From the NCBI GenBank assembly GCA_007449985.2, contig VIIQ02000068.1:410398-474397 (forward strand): a stretch of DNA of 64,000 bases, in the 5' to 3' direction. Of this stretch, positions 1 to 9,900 are shown piece after piece. The DNA is from Desmodesmus armatus (Eukaryota > Chlorophyta > Chlorophyceae > Sphaeropleales > Scenedesmaceae). Every line of letters starts with the position of its first letter. The stretch's first letter is position 1. The position numbers and the translations under genes are program-made. The notes under the pieces were generated by a model. It saw nothing but the letters and a program-made list of their open reading frames with translations. It had not been told where the DNA came from and did not search any database.

Positions 1-504
1 AGTTGAAATGGAATTGATTCAATGTGATCATGCAGTGAGTGCCAGCCTGACATGCTACTGGATGTTTGTGGGTTCAGGCCATCCTCACTGGTTAAGATTG
101 TTCAGATCCCCAAGTTGTGACTCTACTTACAGCCATGGTCACAGGGGTAAATCACCTTGTTTAATCAGCAGCACGGGGTGAGTCACGGATGCTGTGAAAC
201 ATTCAACAGCTGCTGTAACAGCTGTGGCGTGAGACTATCGTGGCCTCCAGCTGCAAGACAGCACCATGGTGACAGCAAACACACTGGAAAGCTGGTCAAG
301 ATGAAGCAACTGCAACTTGTGGCACAGGGATACAACCGACCAACCAACCCAACAAACAGCATGAACATCAGTTGGCCCACACTCCTTGACAAACTCACAG
401 CTTCGCTGAAACAGTGCCATATGACTGTGCGCGTCCTTCTCTTGCCACAGCTGCACCAGTCCTGCAGTACCTCAGCACATGTCAGCAGCAAATCTGCTAG
501 ACGT

Positions 505-800
505 CAAGCACTGCAGTGCACAAGGGGTACTGAACACCAATGCTGTGGCTGCAACCCATAATAGCAGGACCAGTACAGATGCACCCATCAAAGGGTAACT
601 GCAGTGCAGTTGCGAGACTGCACAAAGGGTGCTCAACACCAATGCTGTGGCTGAAAGCCATGACAGCAGGAGCAGTACGGAAGCACCCTTTGAAAGATAA
701 CTGCAGTACACTTCCATGACTGCACAAATGATACTCCACACCAACTCTGTGACTGAAAGCCACATCAACAGCAGCAGCACGTGTGCAGTGCAACTGCATG
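505..800. repeat. Tandem repeat, about 102-bp unit, about 3 copies
   Basis: The words AACACCAATGCTGTGGCTG and GACTGCACAAAGGGTGCT recur in decayed form. The landmark starting AACACC sits at 533, 635 and (as CACACC) 737, which gives a 102-bp period. The copies diverge from left to right. The open frames here on both strands are by-products of the array. Confidence 0.75.
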
Positions 801-1112
801 CTCTGCTGTGCCCTTCTTCAAGTGTTGCTGCCAATGGCGGCTACGTCTCATGCCATGTGCCACCTAGTCTCCCAACCTGCGTTAGGTGGGCAAAAACAAG
901 GGCTCTGCAACCAAAGCATGCAGTCATCCGTGGCCATCTGCAGCAGCTGTCGCAGCTGAGGTACAAAAAAACACCTTCAAGAAATTCAGCGTTGGCATGC
1001 AGTACCAAACGGCACCCAGGTGCGCGACACAGATTTTAGAACATAGACCAGATCCAGGTCCACATAGCACACTGCACACTGCCCTCACAGCACAATGCCC
1101 TCATATCACATA

Positions 1113-1284
1113 GTGTGGTAAAGCACAACAGTAAGCACGGCCATTGGCAAACACGCGCATTTGGGGGATAGTGTGGTAAAGCACAACAGGAAGCACGGCC
1201 ATTGGCAAACACACGCATTCGGGGGATAGTGTGGTAAAGCACAACAGTAACCACGGCCATTGGCAAACACGCGCATTGCAGGCT
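1113..1284. repeat. Tandem repeat, 58-bp unit, about 3 copies
   Basis: GTGTGGTAAAGCACAACAG begins at 1113, 1171 and 1229, so the unit is 58 bp. Copies differ at only a few positions, for example TAAGCACGG versus GAAGCACGG versus TAACCACGG. They are much better preserved than the neighbouring 102-bp array, so this expansion is probably the younger one. Confidence 0.9.
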
Positions 1285-1449
1285 GCGCATATCACACTGG
1301 ACATGTACCAAAGCAGTGTTGTTCCACACTGCAAGAAAGTATATGACTGGTCAAAGGACTGCCATAAGACTCCCCTGCGGTTGTGGTAGGCCTATGGGAG
1401 CACTGTGATGGAGCACAACAACAGTATGGACAGCCATGAACAATTCTCC

Positions 1450-1454
1450 TTACA
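1450..1454 (-). terminator. Candidate TGTAA poly(A) signal for the haemoglobin gene
   Basis: TTACA on the plus strand reads TGTAA on the coding strand, about 195 bases past the haemoglobin stop codon. TGTAA is the usual chlorophyte polyadenylation signal. A five-base match alone is weak. Confidence 0.35.
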
Positions 1455-1648
1455 GTGCAAGAAAGCACTCAGGACAAATACACAACAAACTAGTGTGTTG
1501 TGCTACACTGCAAGAACAACCAGCTAGTCAAAAGATTACGCGTCAGCCTCAAATGGCCCAGCACACAGCCCCAGATGCATGAGCAATGTAGGAATCCTAC
1601 AGCTTTGCCAGCTCCAGCAAAGATACCTCCAGGGGCACCCCTGTGATC

Positions 1649-2468
1649 TTACGCAGTCACGCCTGTGCGGTTCAGCACTGCGTCCTTTGTTGTTGCCACA
1701 ACCTCCACTGCTTCATCGATATCCTCCTGGGGCACACCCAGCTCATGCAGTGTGGCCACAAAGTGCTCCACGATGGCATTGAAGTGAACCTCCTCAAGGT
1801 GCGGCAGCAGGTGCGCGTGGGCCTTAGCCATGTCCCGACCGGCGTACTTGTTTTCACCACCGAATGCCATGGTCATGAAGGCAGCCTAAAGCAGGGATGG
1901 GAGTGCAGGGCAAGAGCGCAGCCCAGCAGAGAGGGTGAGGGTTGGACAGATAGACAGGGGGTCCTGATGTAAGCACTTGGTAGCCATGCAGTCATGCCCT
2001 CCTGATCGGTTGTCGTCTGCTGCTGCACAGCCGCCCTGTCAGGGTGCCCCGCCAGCGGCCTCACTATGATATGCCAGTGCTCGAACCCTACGGCCCACCT
2101 GGTGTCCCCGTTGCTTCTTCATATCGGTGCCCTGGAAGTAGTTGCTCACCCTGTCGTCAGCAAGGACCTGCGGGCAAAAGGTGTGCTGCTGTGAGTGGCA
2201 CCAGCCAGACAGGAACAGCCGTGCTTACTTGTGCTTACTCCAGTTGCAGGTACTGAGTCACCCAGGTCCAGCTGAGTCAACCAGGTCCAGAGCACAGGGC
2301 AGCGGCAGTGTAAACCAAGCATACCTTCTCATAGAACTTGTCAACAGCTGAGTTTATGGCATCCTTCCCGCCCAGTTTCTCATACAGGGTGGCCCTGCAG
2401 ACTATGGTTCCAAGCAACAGCAGAGAGCAGCAGCAGCGGCCGATCAGCTGAACGCCATGTTCCCCCAC
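1649..2468 (-). CDS. THB: Truncated haemoglobin, group 1 (2/2 Hb, TrHbN type)
   Basis: Exons on the minus strand are 2468-2325, 2167-2099 and 1885-1649, all joined in phase 0, giving 149 residues. The protein reads ATLYEKLGGKDAI (helix A/B), then YFQGTDMKKQRGHQ, then AAFMTMAFGG, then an AHAHLLPHL segment carrying the likely proximal histidine. It ends with HFVATLHELGVP and a helix ending VLNR. This is the full group 1 order. These small haem proteins bind O2 or NO; algal relatives are linked to nitrate/NO and low-oxygen responses (family knowledge). The start is unsure. The frame is open to an ATG at 2466-2468, but that adds a hydrophobic, Cys-rich lead. A good acceptor (GTCTGCAG) lies just before ATLYEK, at 2395, so an unseen 5' exon may supply the true start. 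Confidence 0.88.
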
Positions 2469-2988
2469 CAGTTCAAACCAAGGAATGGCTTTGCCTATGT
2501 TGATGGCGCACCATAACGGACGGGTGCTCGCGACTGCTGCAGACTGGTAAACCTTGCAGACTGCCGTTGGAGCTGCATGCTGTGCATCTTATCGAAGAGG
2601 GATTCACTGTTGATATACGTTGAGCTAGTTTAGATGTTGGAGGGGGATGCAGGTGGCGTAAAGGACTCTTGTGACGCTGTGATATGAAGGGGCACGCCCG
2701 GGACGAAGAGCCACTGGGTCAGCTTTCTGCTCTGCTCGCAACACTCCAAAATAGTGCCATCAATCGGTAAAAACGATTGACAGTTTCCATCTCACTTCCA
2801 GGCTCGAATGCATGCAGGGCTGTAGCGAGACCGCCTGCAGATCAAACCCACTGCTTCACAAACGTCCTTACAAACGGTACCGATGGTCCAACTACATGAA
2901 TTGCTTCGTCTCGAATATCAGCAAGCGCTGATACAGCAAGGCGCGCTCGCAAGTGATGTACTGCAACGTGCAGTAAAAGCACTGGCCT
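2469..2988. promoter_or_regulatory. Spacer between TrmA 3' end and haemoglobin 5' end
   Basis: About 520 bases between two minus-strand genes. It should hold the TrmA 3' UTR and the haemoglobin promoter, and perhaps a short first haemoglobin exon. I see no clear TATA box and no other gene. Confidence 0.4.
2868..2872 (-). terminator. TGTAA poly(A) signal for TrmA
   Basis: TTACA on the plus strand reads TGTAA on the coding strand, about 117 bases beyond the TrmA stop codon. This is a normal 3' UTR length for a green alga. Confidence 0.45.
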
Positions 2989-5900
2989 TCATGCAACTGG
3001 TTGCTTCCGCCGCAAAAGCACGCCGCACTCCAGATGGTGTGTGTATGGAAACTGTAAGCGGCAGTCGAATGGCAGCACAAACAGGGGGGGGGAGCTCAGC
3101 AAAAGCGGCTGCCCTTGCTGTGTTGGGCTGCGCAGCCTGGCATGCCCTTGCTTTGATATCATAAACGCTGAAACGGATGGCTCACCAACAACATGTGCTG
3201 ACACATTGTACACATGATGCTGACATTGTGTCTAGTTACGGCAACAGGCACAGTGCACTGTGAAACTGTTATAAATGTGCAAGGAAAACTGCAACATATG
3301 TGTGTGCCCTTCCACACAGATGTGCCGTCTGCTTTTGCCAACAGCTACAGGTGTCATGTCTCCAGTGTCATGATTCGTGACATGTGCTAGCACGGGTTCA
3401 TACCGACAGGTCAATCATGCAGCTGCATCCAAAACCCCAGCCCTCACCTGATCAAACACTGCAAAGCGTGTGATGTCATGCGTGTCAGCAACAGCGTTCA
3501 GGTTCTTGGCCAGTGTTTCCGGGTTGCAGCTGATGTACACCACTTGGTCAAACTCACGCAGCAGCTGCTCAGTGTCAGGGTCCAGACCAGCCCTGAGGCA
3601 GCAGGCAACATGACCAAAGGAGGCAACCGGCGGGTCAGAGGCACTGCCAGAATCTTGGGACGGTGGAAACCAGCGGGTCGTGACCGAAGGAGAAAGCCAG
3701 CGGGTCAGTGCCGTGTTGAGGTGCCGTATGGTCCGGATCAGTGGGTCGCAAACAGAGCCTACTACTAGTCATGTAGTACATGTCACAGACAGAGCCTACT
3801 ACATGTCACAGACAGAGCGTACGGCAAAGCTGATCTTTGTGCGCCACGCAGCTCTTAGCTGTACATGGCCTGCTGCAACTGGCGACCTTATGGTCCACCA
3901 TCAAACGTCGACATATATGGAAAGAGCTAGGAAAGAGGCGGGAGAACCATTCCCCAGAACCAGCTGGCTGCCAGGAGGGTTGCATGCCAGACACTCACTG
4001 CCATCACTTCAACATGCTGCATGTTGACAGCCCACATACAAGGACAGCACACTCCCCCCCCCCCCCCGTTTCTCACCGTGGTGGGTCCACCAGGAGTGTG
4101 TTGAGTGACAGCTGCTCCCAGTCCAGCCCTGCCAGGCGGTGCCGTGTGCCCTTCACCCTCCATGTCTCCACAAACTCCTCACTGCTCATGCGGGCCAGGA
4201 AGATGTTGTCGATGCTGTTGGCTTCAATGTTGTGGCGCGCAGCAGCAACAGACGCTTTGGACACCTCAGTGGCAACAACCTGCAACCAAACAGGCAGGCG
4301 GGCAGGCAGGCAGGCAGGCGTGCAGGCAGACAGGCAGGCAGGCAGACAGCATTGCAAACAGGGGGCCACAAACAGAATCTTCCACAGCTGCTTGAGCTTG
4401 CAATCATGACAGCACTGCGGTCTTGCAACAGTGCAAGCTCCAGCACTCGTATCATTCCTACTTCTAGAAGTGTCACCTGGCCGGCCTGAGCTGCTGGGAC
4501 GGTCGCCATCAGGCGGCATGCAGGGTGCCAGCTGGTGGACTGGCAAGCACCCCCCTTTACATCACGGATGTGATCTCCTCATATCTCCTCAAGCAACCCT
4601 TTAGCAAACCTGCTCCTGCACATGAGCTCACTCAGGCCTCATGTAAGCACCATTGCTTTGGTGAATGCGTCCTCACCCAATCCACCCTACCTGCTTGAAG
4701 TTCTGTGCCAGCGGCAACGTGAAGTTGCCGTTCCCGCAGTACAGCTCCAGCAGGTCCCCACTGCTGCCCCGCGTCACATCCACAGCCCAGCTCAGCATCT
4801 GCTGGCACATGCCGCCGTTGGGTTGCGAGAAGCAGCCAGCTACCTGCAGGACACAGGTCAGCACGCAGCCAGCACAGATGGCTGACATACTGTACAGAGC
4901 CTGCAACCCTCAGCTGCCAGTGGGGTGGGTGGTGTCGCAACGCCATCTGCCGTATTCTTGGCTGTTGGCAGATGTTGGCAGATGGTGAGAGTTTTCAAAG
5001 TGGGCTTCGTCCATCATATGGCTTTCACATGGGGACATGAATGACATGCGGTGGGTGCCAGAGCAACATAAGAGCTGGGCCTGGTGTACCCGTATGCTGC
5101 GATCTGCTCGCCCCAGTGGAGAATGGGGCTGCTGGATTTTATGGGGCAGTCGCTGGGCTCTTAGTCCCTCCGGGTGTGGAGCCCACAACAATCATATTGC
5201 CAACAAACCAAAGCAAGCAGTCAGGCATTCTATGAACACGCAGAGAAACCACCAACCACACATGAAGTAGCCCGCCGTCAGCTCACCTGCATGTATTCAT
5301 AGGTCCTGCCTGCCACCTCCATGCGCTCCGTCACATGCTCCTGGTCCAGCATAACCTTCTGCTTGCGGCTGCGGCCGATGATGTGCAGCTCGCTGCACGC
5401 TTCAGGGCCCAACGTCTTGAGCAGCCTGCCGCGCAGCGCTGAGGCAGCTGCCTGCCACACATCGTCCAGCTGCACATGCAAGCAGTGACAGCAGGTGCGT
5501 TGACAGCAGGGACAGGGCAGAAGAAACAGGCATCGCAGGCGCTCGTTAGCCAGAAAGTGCGCAAGCAGCAACAGCAGGTGTGTTGGCAGCAGGTGAAGGG
5601 CAGGAAAGCAAAATGGGCATCCCAAGCACCAATATGACAGACAGCATGCACCCGGCAGGGAAGGCTGGCTACCCTGGCTGTCTGTTGCAGCAGTCCAGCC
5701 TGGCCAAACCTCACGTTGGTATCATGCGCTGATAAGCACCTCATGCAGTTATCCATTCCATTGAGCAGCTGTACCTTCCTACTGTGGGGCCATGCGCAGC
5801 ACCCGCTCCCTGTACACCCCCCCCCCCTCATGCGCATGTAATACCTGCTTATGGTAGGCCATGGTGATGGCAACCTGGTTGCTGAGTGTGGTGTGGAAGT

Positions 5901-6498
5901 TGACCTGGAACAGCCGCTCCCTCAGTGTGTCATGACTAACCAGCTCCTGGCGCAGCAGCGGCATCAAGCTGCAGATCAGCTGTGACGCTACTGGGAAGTC
6001 ATCTATCCGCACACGCGTCACCCGCTTCCGCTTGCCGCCGCTGCTGGGGCTGTTTCCGCGCTTCTTCTTCTTGTTGGACTTGCCTTTCGGCTGCCCGTTG
6101 CTTTGCAACGCTGCTGCAGGAGGCTCCGCTGCTGCTGCTTCAGCACCTGCATCGGTGGCAGCTGCTGCAACGTCCCCATCCCCTGTGGCTGCGGCTGCTG
6201 CTGCAACTGGTGCATCCGACTCGCTGCCATCGGCTGCGACTGCAGCAGCAGCATCTCCATCAGACCCGTCTGGCTGCTCAAACATGACATAACACAAGTC
6301 TTGGCCCTCGTGCCAAACCCTGAACTCTGTGCGCATGCGGAAGTTGGCTGTGCTGGACCTGTGGACCTCTATCTCTGCTGGCAGCTTGTGACCCGTGAAG
6401 AGGTCCTTGACTTTGCTGATTTTGTCCTGCAGCTGCTCCTCATATTGCTCAGGGTACACTGCACCTGTCCCTGCTGTTGAGGGAGGTGTCTTGGTCAT
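2989..6498 (-). CDS. trmA: tRNA (uracil-5-)-methyltransferase, bacterial TrmA type
   Basis: Six exons on the minus strand: 6498-5845, 5469-5287, 4843-4691, 4279-4077, 3592-3448 and 3051-2989. All junctions keep phase, giving 466 residues. The family uses SAM to methylate U54 of the tRNA T-loop. Visible motifs are an N-terminal YEEQLQDKI and [13 protein letters not shown] block; [17 protein letters not shown] (SAM motif I, about residue 310); VDPPR (motif IV); [13 protein letters not shown] with the nucleophilic Cys; and HHLECGVLL with the general-base Glu at the end. E. coli TrmA has 366 residues. Most of the extra 100 is an Asp/Ala-rich block (about residues 77-140) followed by a KKKKR tract, inserted between EFRVWHEG and the VRIDDFP strand. 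An upstream frame looks like a targeting peptide and is listed separately. It shares a promoter region with the karyopherin gene. Confidence 0.95.
4292..4349. repeat. CAGG tetranucleotide microsatellite in a TrmA intron
   Basis: An imperfect (CAGG)n run with CAGA and CGGG variants, lying just upstream (on the coding strand) of the acceptor of the fourth TrmA exon. Confidence 0.85.
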
Positions 6499-6994
6499 TG
6501 TTTCACCCCTGCTGGCTGCTTTTGGGTCAGCTGCTAAACCCGGCAGAAAGTTGCTGCACCCCTCGCTGCTGGTGCTGACACTGCTGACTTATGGGCACCT
6601 GTAGAAAATCTGCACACTGCTGCTGCCGCTGCCGGCCTCGCCGCTGCTGCTGCTGTTGCTGCTGCTGCTGCCCACTTGGACACAACGCGGGGAGGAGCAA
6701 GGCAACTGCTGTAGCAAGGCAACTGCATCATCATGAACGGTTATGTGGCCTGCTGCACTCCCCGCACCCATTCAAAGCTGCAAACCACCGAAAGCCGTTC
6801 GCAACGGCCATACATGTACATGTATTCGTCTCGTTGTCGTTCCCACACCTACAACTGCACCTTTCAACACCATCACCAAGAGCGCCTGATTGAATGCGGT
6901 AGAAGGCACGTCCTACACTTCACAACTCACTGATCTATTTGGAGATCCTTGGACACTGCAATGCAACAGGGCTGCAATTCTCCCACTCAAGACG
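6499..6994. promoter_or_regulatory. Shared 5' region of TrmA (-) and karyopherin (+)
   Basis: The two genes start back to back with under 500 bases between the chosen ATGs, so the region must hold both promoters and 5' UTRs. No strong TATA element is visible. Part of it may be coding for TrmA (6537-6734). Confidence 0.45.
6537..6734 (-). other. Candidate organelle-targeting segment upstream of TrmA
   Basis: This frame starts MMMQLPCYSSCLAPPRVV, runs through Ala-rich sequence, and reaches VCRFSTGAHKS, which resembles a presequence cleavage site with Arg two residues before the cut. It has few acidic residues. It stops at 6534-6536. The TrmA frame is open upstream of its ATG, reading LAADPKAASRGET. 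One extra base near 6540 would fuse the two frames without a stop. That makes this either a transit peptide broken by a one-base loss or a chance frame. Confidence 0.4.
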
Positions 6995-9900
6995 ATGCTC
7001 AGCAGCTCCCATATCAACACAGACAGCCAGCAGCAGCTCACTGCTCAGCTGCAGTGGCTAGAGGCCGCCCTGTCCGCCCTTCACTCACCCCACCACGACC
7101 CACAGCAGCGGAAGGCAGCAGAGGCAGCCCTGGTGGCATGGCAACGCACGGATGCGGCCTGGACCCTCTGTATTCATCTTCTACAGCATCCATACCATCC
7201 AAACAGCGTCAACCTGCTGCTCTTTGCTGCCCAGACGTTGCGCACCAAAGTGAACGACCAAGGCGCCAGGCTGCCAGCAGAACACCTTACCCAGCTGAAA
7301 AACAGCCTGCTGCAGAAACTGCTGGACCCGAACCTTCCTACGGCGCTTTTGCGACAGCTGTGCCTGGCAGTGGCCTCGTGTGTTGCTCTCCTGCCCTCCT
7401 GTAGCCAGGATTGGCTGCAGGCTGCGGGTTCCACCCTGCCCATGCGCAATGCGGTGCAGCTGCTGCATGATGTAGCAGAGGAGGGCAGCAGCGACTGGCG
7501 CCACGTCATCATACCAGGTACACCGGCAGGAATGGACGTGTGTGGTGTATCGACGTGTGCATTTGTCAGGGATGCGCAGACTCTGCCGGTGGTGCCTGTG
7601 GTGCACTTCCTTGCAGCCTGTGCTGGCTAGGAGACTTCCTTGCAGCCTGTGCTGCCATGCTCTCCTGCGGCTGTCTGCATGTGCAGCACATGCCGGCTGT
7701 TTCTTGCTCCATGCACTGACACCAACTAGCCGGAAACACTCTGTATGGGCTTGGGTAGCACTGCACTGGTTGCTTTCCCTGTGACAGGAAGATGTGCGGG
7801 GAGTCACTGCGCACAATAATCGTTGAAGCGAAGGGATGTGTGATCATCACTGCATCTCAAGGGGTAGTCATCACCGCTTGTGCTGGCACCCGTAATGCTT
7901 GCCTGCCTGCAGGGCTCACCAGCAGTGAGAAGCTGTCATGGGCCACTACCACGCGTGACCGCTTCCGCTTCTGGTCTCATGAAGCTCTGCAGCTCCTGCA
8001 TTCCTGGATACAGCAGCAGCAGCAGCAGGTGCCCCAGCATCCCCAGCAGCAGCAGGAGGCAGCAGCTACAATGAGCCTGCTGGAGTGCTTCACTGCCTGG
8101 GTGAAGCTGGGCTGCCTGCACCATGTGTCAACAGAGGTGGCAGAAGCCACGGCGCATGTGGGCCTACTGCACATCCAGGACGCAGGAGAAGAGGTGAGCT
8201 GACACTTTGCCCAGTCTTGCCTGCAGCAGATGGTGAAAGCTTCTCATGCGTGTTGGACAAGAGTCTGTACGATGGCGGCTGCTGCCCATCCAAGAGCGGG
8301 GCGCTACAGAGCGGCCGATTGCTTGCCAGCACGCGCAGGCGGTCGGCAGGTTCCGCGCCCCGTTGTGATCTTTCAACAGTGCTGTGCTTGTTGTCTGCAT
8401 GCAGGTGGTGTCAGCTGCATTGGGCTTGCTGACAGAGCTGCCTGAGTTTGCCCCAGAGCAGCTCATCAGCACTATGGAGCCTCACATGCTGCAGGTGGCT
8501 GCAGCAGCAGTGCGCGCAGCAAGCAGTACCCCGCCAGACCTCATGCATGCGGCGGCATGGTCTCTCTGCCTTTGCGGCTTGGGCGGCTGCTGTCCCTCAG
8601 AAGCTGCTAGCTGCTGGGGAGGAGGAGGCAGGCGGCTCGGGGAGGTGCGGCAGGCACTACTGCAGGTATGTTTGCCTTAGGATGTATCGCAGTATGGGCA
8701 TGACAAAACCGTGTGGAATACTTCACATGCGTGCAAGCTGAGGCGTGCAGTGACCAGCACTCAGCTTGGTCGGCAGCACATCAGTAGGGTGCGTTGTCGT
8801 CAGTAGAAGGTGTCAACTGTATGGGGCCTGTCTGTAGATCTGGGTGCATGGCAGGCTGCCCTTCAGGTGCACCAGGCATGTGCATATCCATAGTCAAGAT
8901 AGGCCGGTACAGCAGACCCTGCCCTACTTGCACTGCTGCCTGCAGGTTGCCAGCCTCCCACAGATCCAACATGGTCAGCTAATATGCCTCCCCGCACTGC
9001 ACTGCTGCTCTACTGTACTGAGCCACGACTCCCTCAATCTGCAGCCCTCTTTGCAGCTGCTGGTGGGGGCTGTGGCGGGCTCAGCAGGGCCAGCACAGCG
9101 GCAGACGCAGCAGAAGAGGCAGCAGCAGCTGAGGCCGCAGCGGCAGTAGCAGCAGGCAGTCCTGGAGCATCACCGGGCGTGCTGGGGCATGAGGTGCCTA
9201 GCTGCCTTACCCAGGCCTGCCTGCAGCTTCTCCTGCAAACTGCATGCAACTGCATGGTGTGGATGGCAACAGCAGAGGGCAGGGAGGCAGCAGGGAGCTG
9301 TGAGGCGTCTGCTGCCGTGCATGATGTGTTCCTAGCTGCATGCTGTCTGCTTGGGCAGGAGCAATACCTGCTGTGTGTGCTGGCTGTGTGGGATGCCAGC
9401 AGCAGGACCAGCAGCAGGGGTTCCTGCAGCAGAGTCAGGGGCTGCAGCAGGTGCTGCAGTGTGTTGCATCAGCACCGGGAGAGCTGCGGCTGCAGGTGCT
9501 GTGCTTATGGCAGCAGCAGCTGCTGTGCAAGGTGCAGCAGCAGTAGGCCAGCAGGCAGCAGGAGGAGACGGTGACTTGAAGCTGCAGCAGGTAGGGATAA
9601 CACTGCTGCACTGTGCCATGAACGACATGCTCACACTGAATATGAGAAAGCAGGGGTACTGCAACATGTGTGTGGATAGGACTACGGTAGTACACCAGCA
9701 CTGATCATGGCATGAACATGAATGAACAATAGACTGGGCGATGTTCTGTGTAACATCCAATCACTGACTGGGAGGCATTGCCATGCTAGCAAACCCAACC
9801 CAGCAACTGTGCTGAGCAGGTTTGTGTGCTGTTGTCTGTGCAGGCCTGCAGCAGCATAGCGGGCTGCTGTCTCAGGCAGCTGTTCAAGTCAGGCAGGGCC

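Larger units (their letters stand above)
1..1648. other. Left flank, no gene supported
   Basis: I see no gene here. The open frames are short, carry no family motif and are built from repeats. The stretch lies downstream of the minus-strand haemoglobin gene and holds two separate tandem arrays, listed on their own. Confidence 0.6.

Noticed and set aside
2883..3164. A 93-codon plus-strand frame
   Set aside because: It is antisense to the last TrmA exon, which carries the conserved HHLECGVLL ending.
4298..4350. CAGG runs and other short repeats as a CRISPR array
   Set aside because: The unit is four bases with no spacers, and the genome is clearly eukaryotic.
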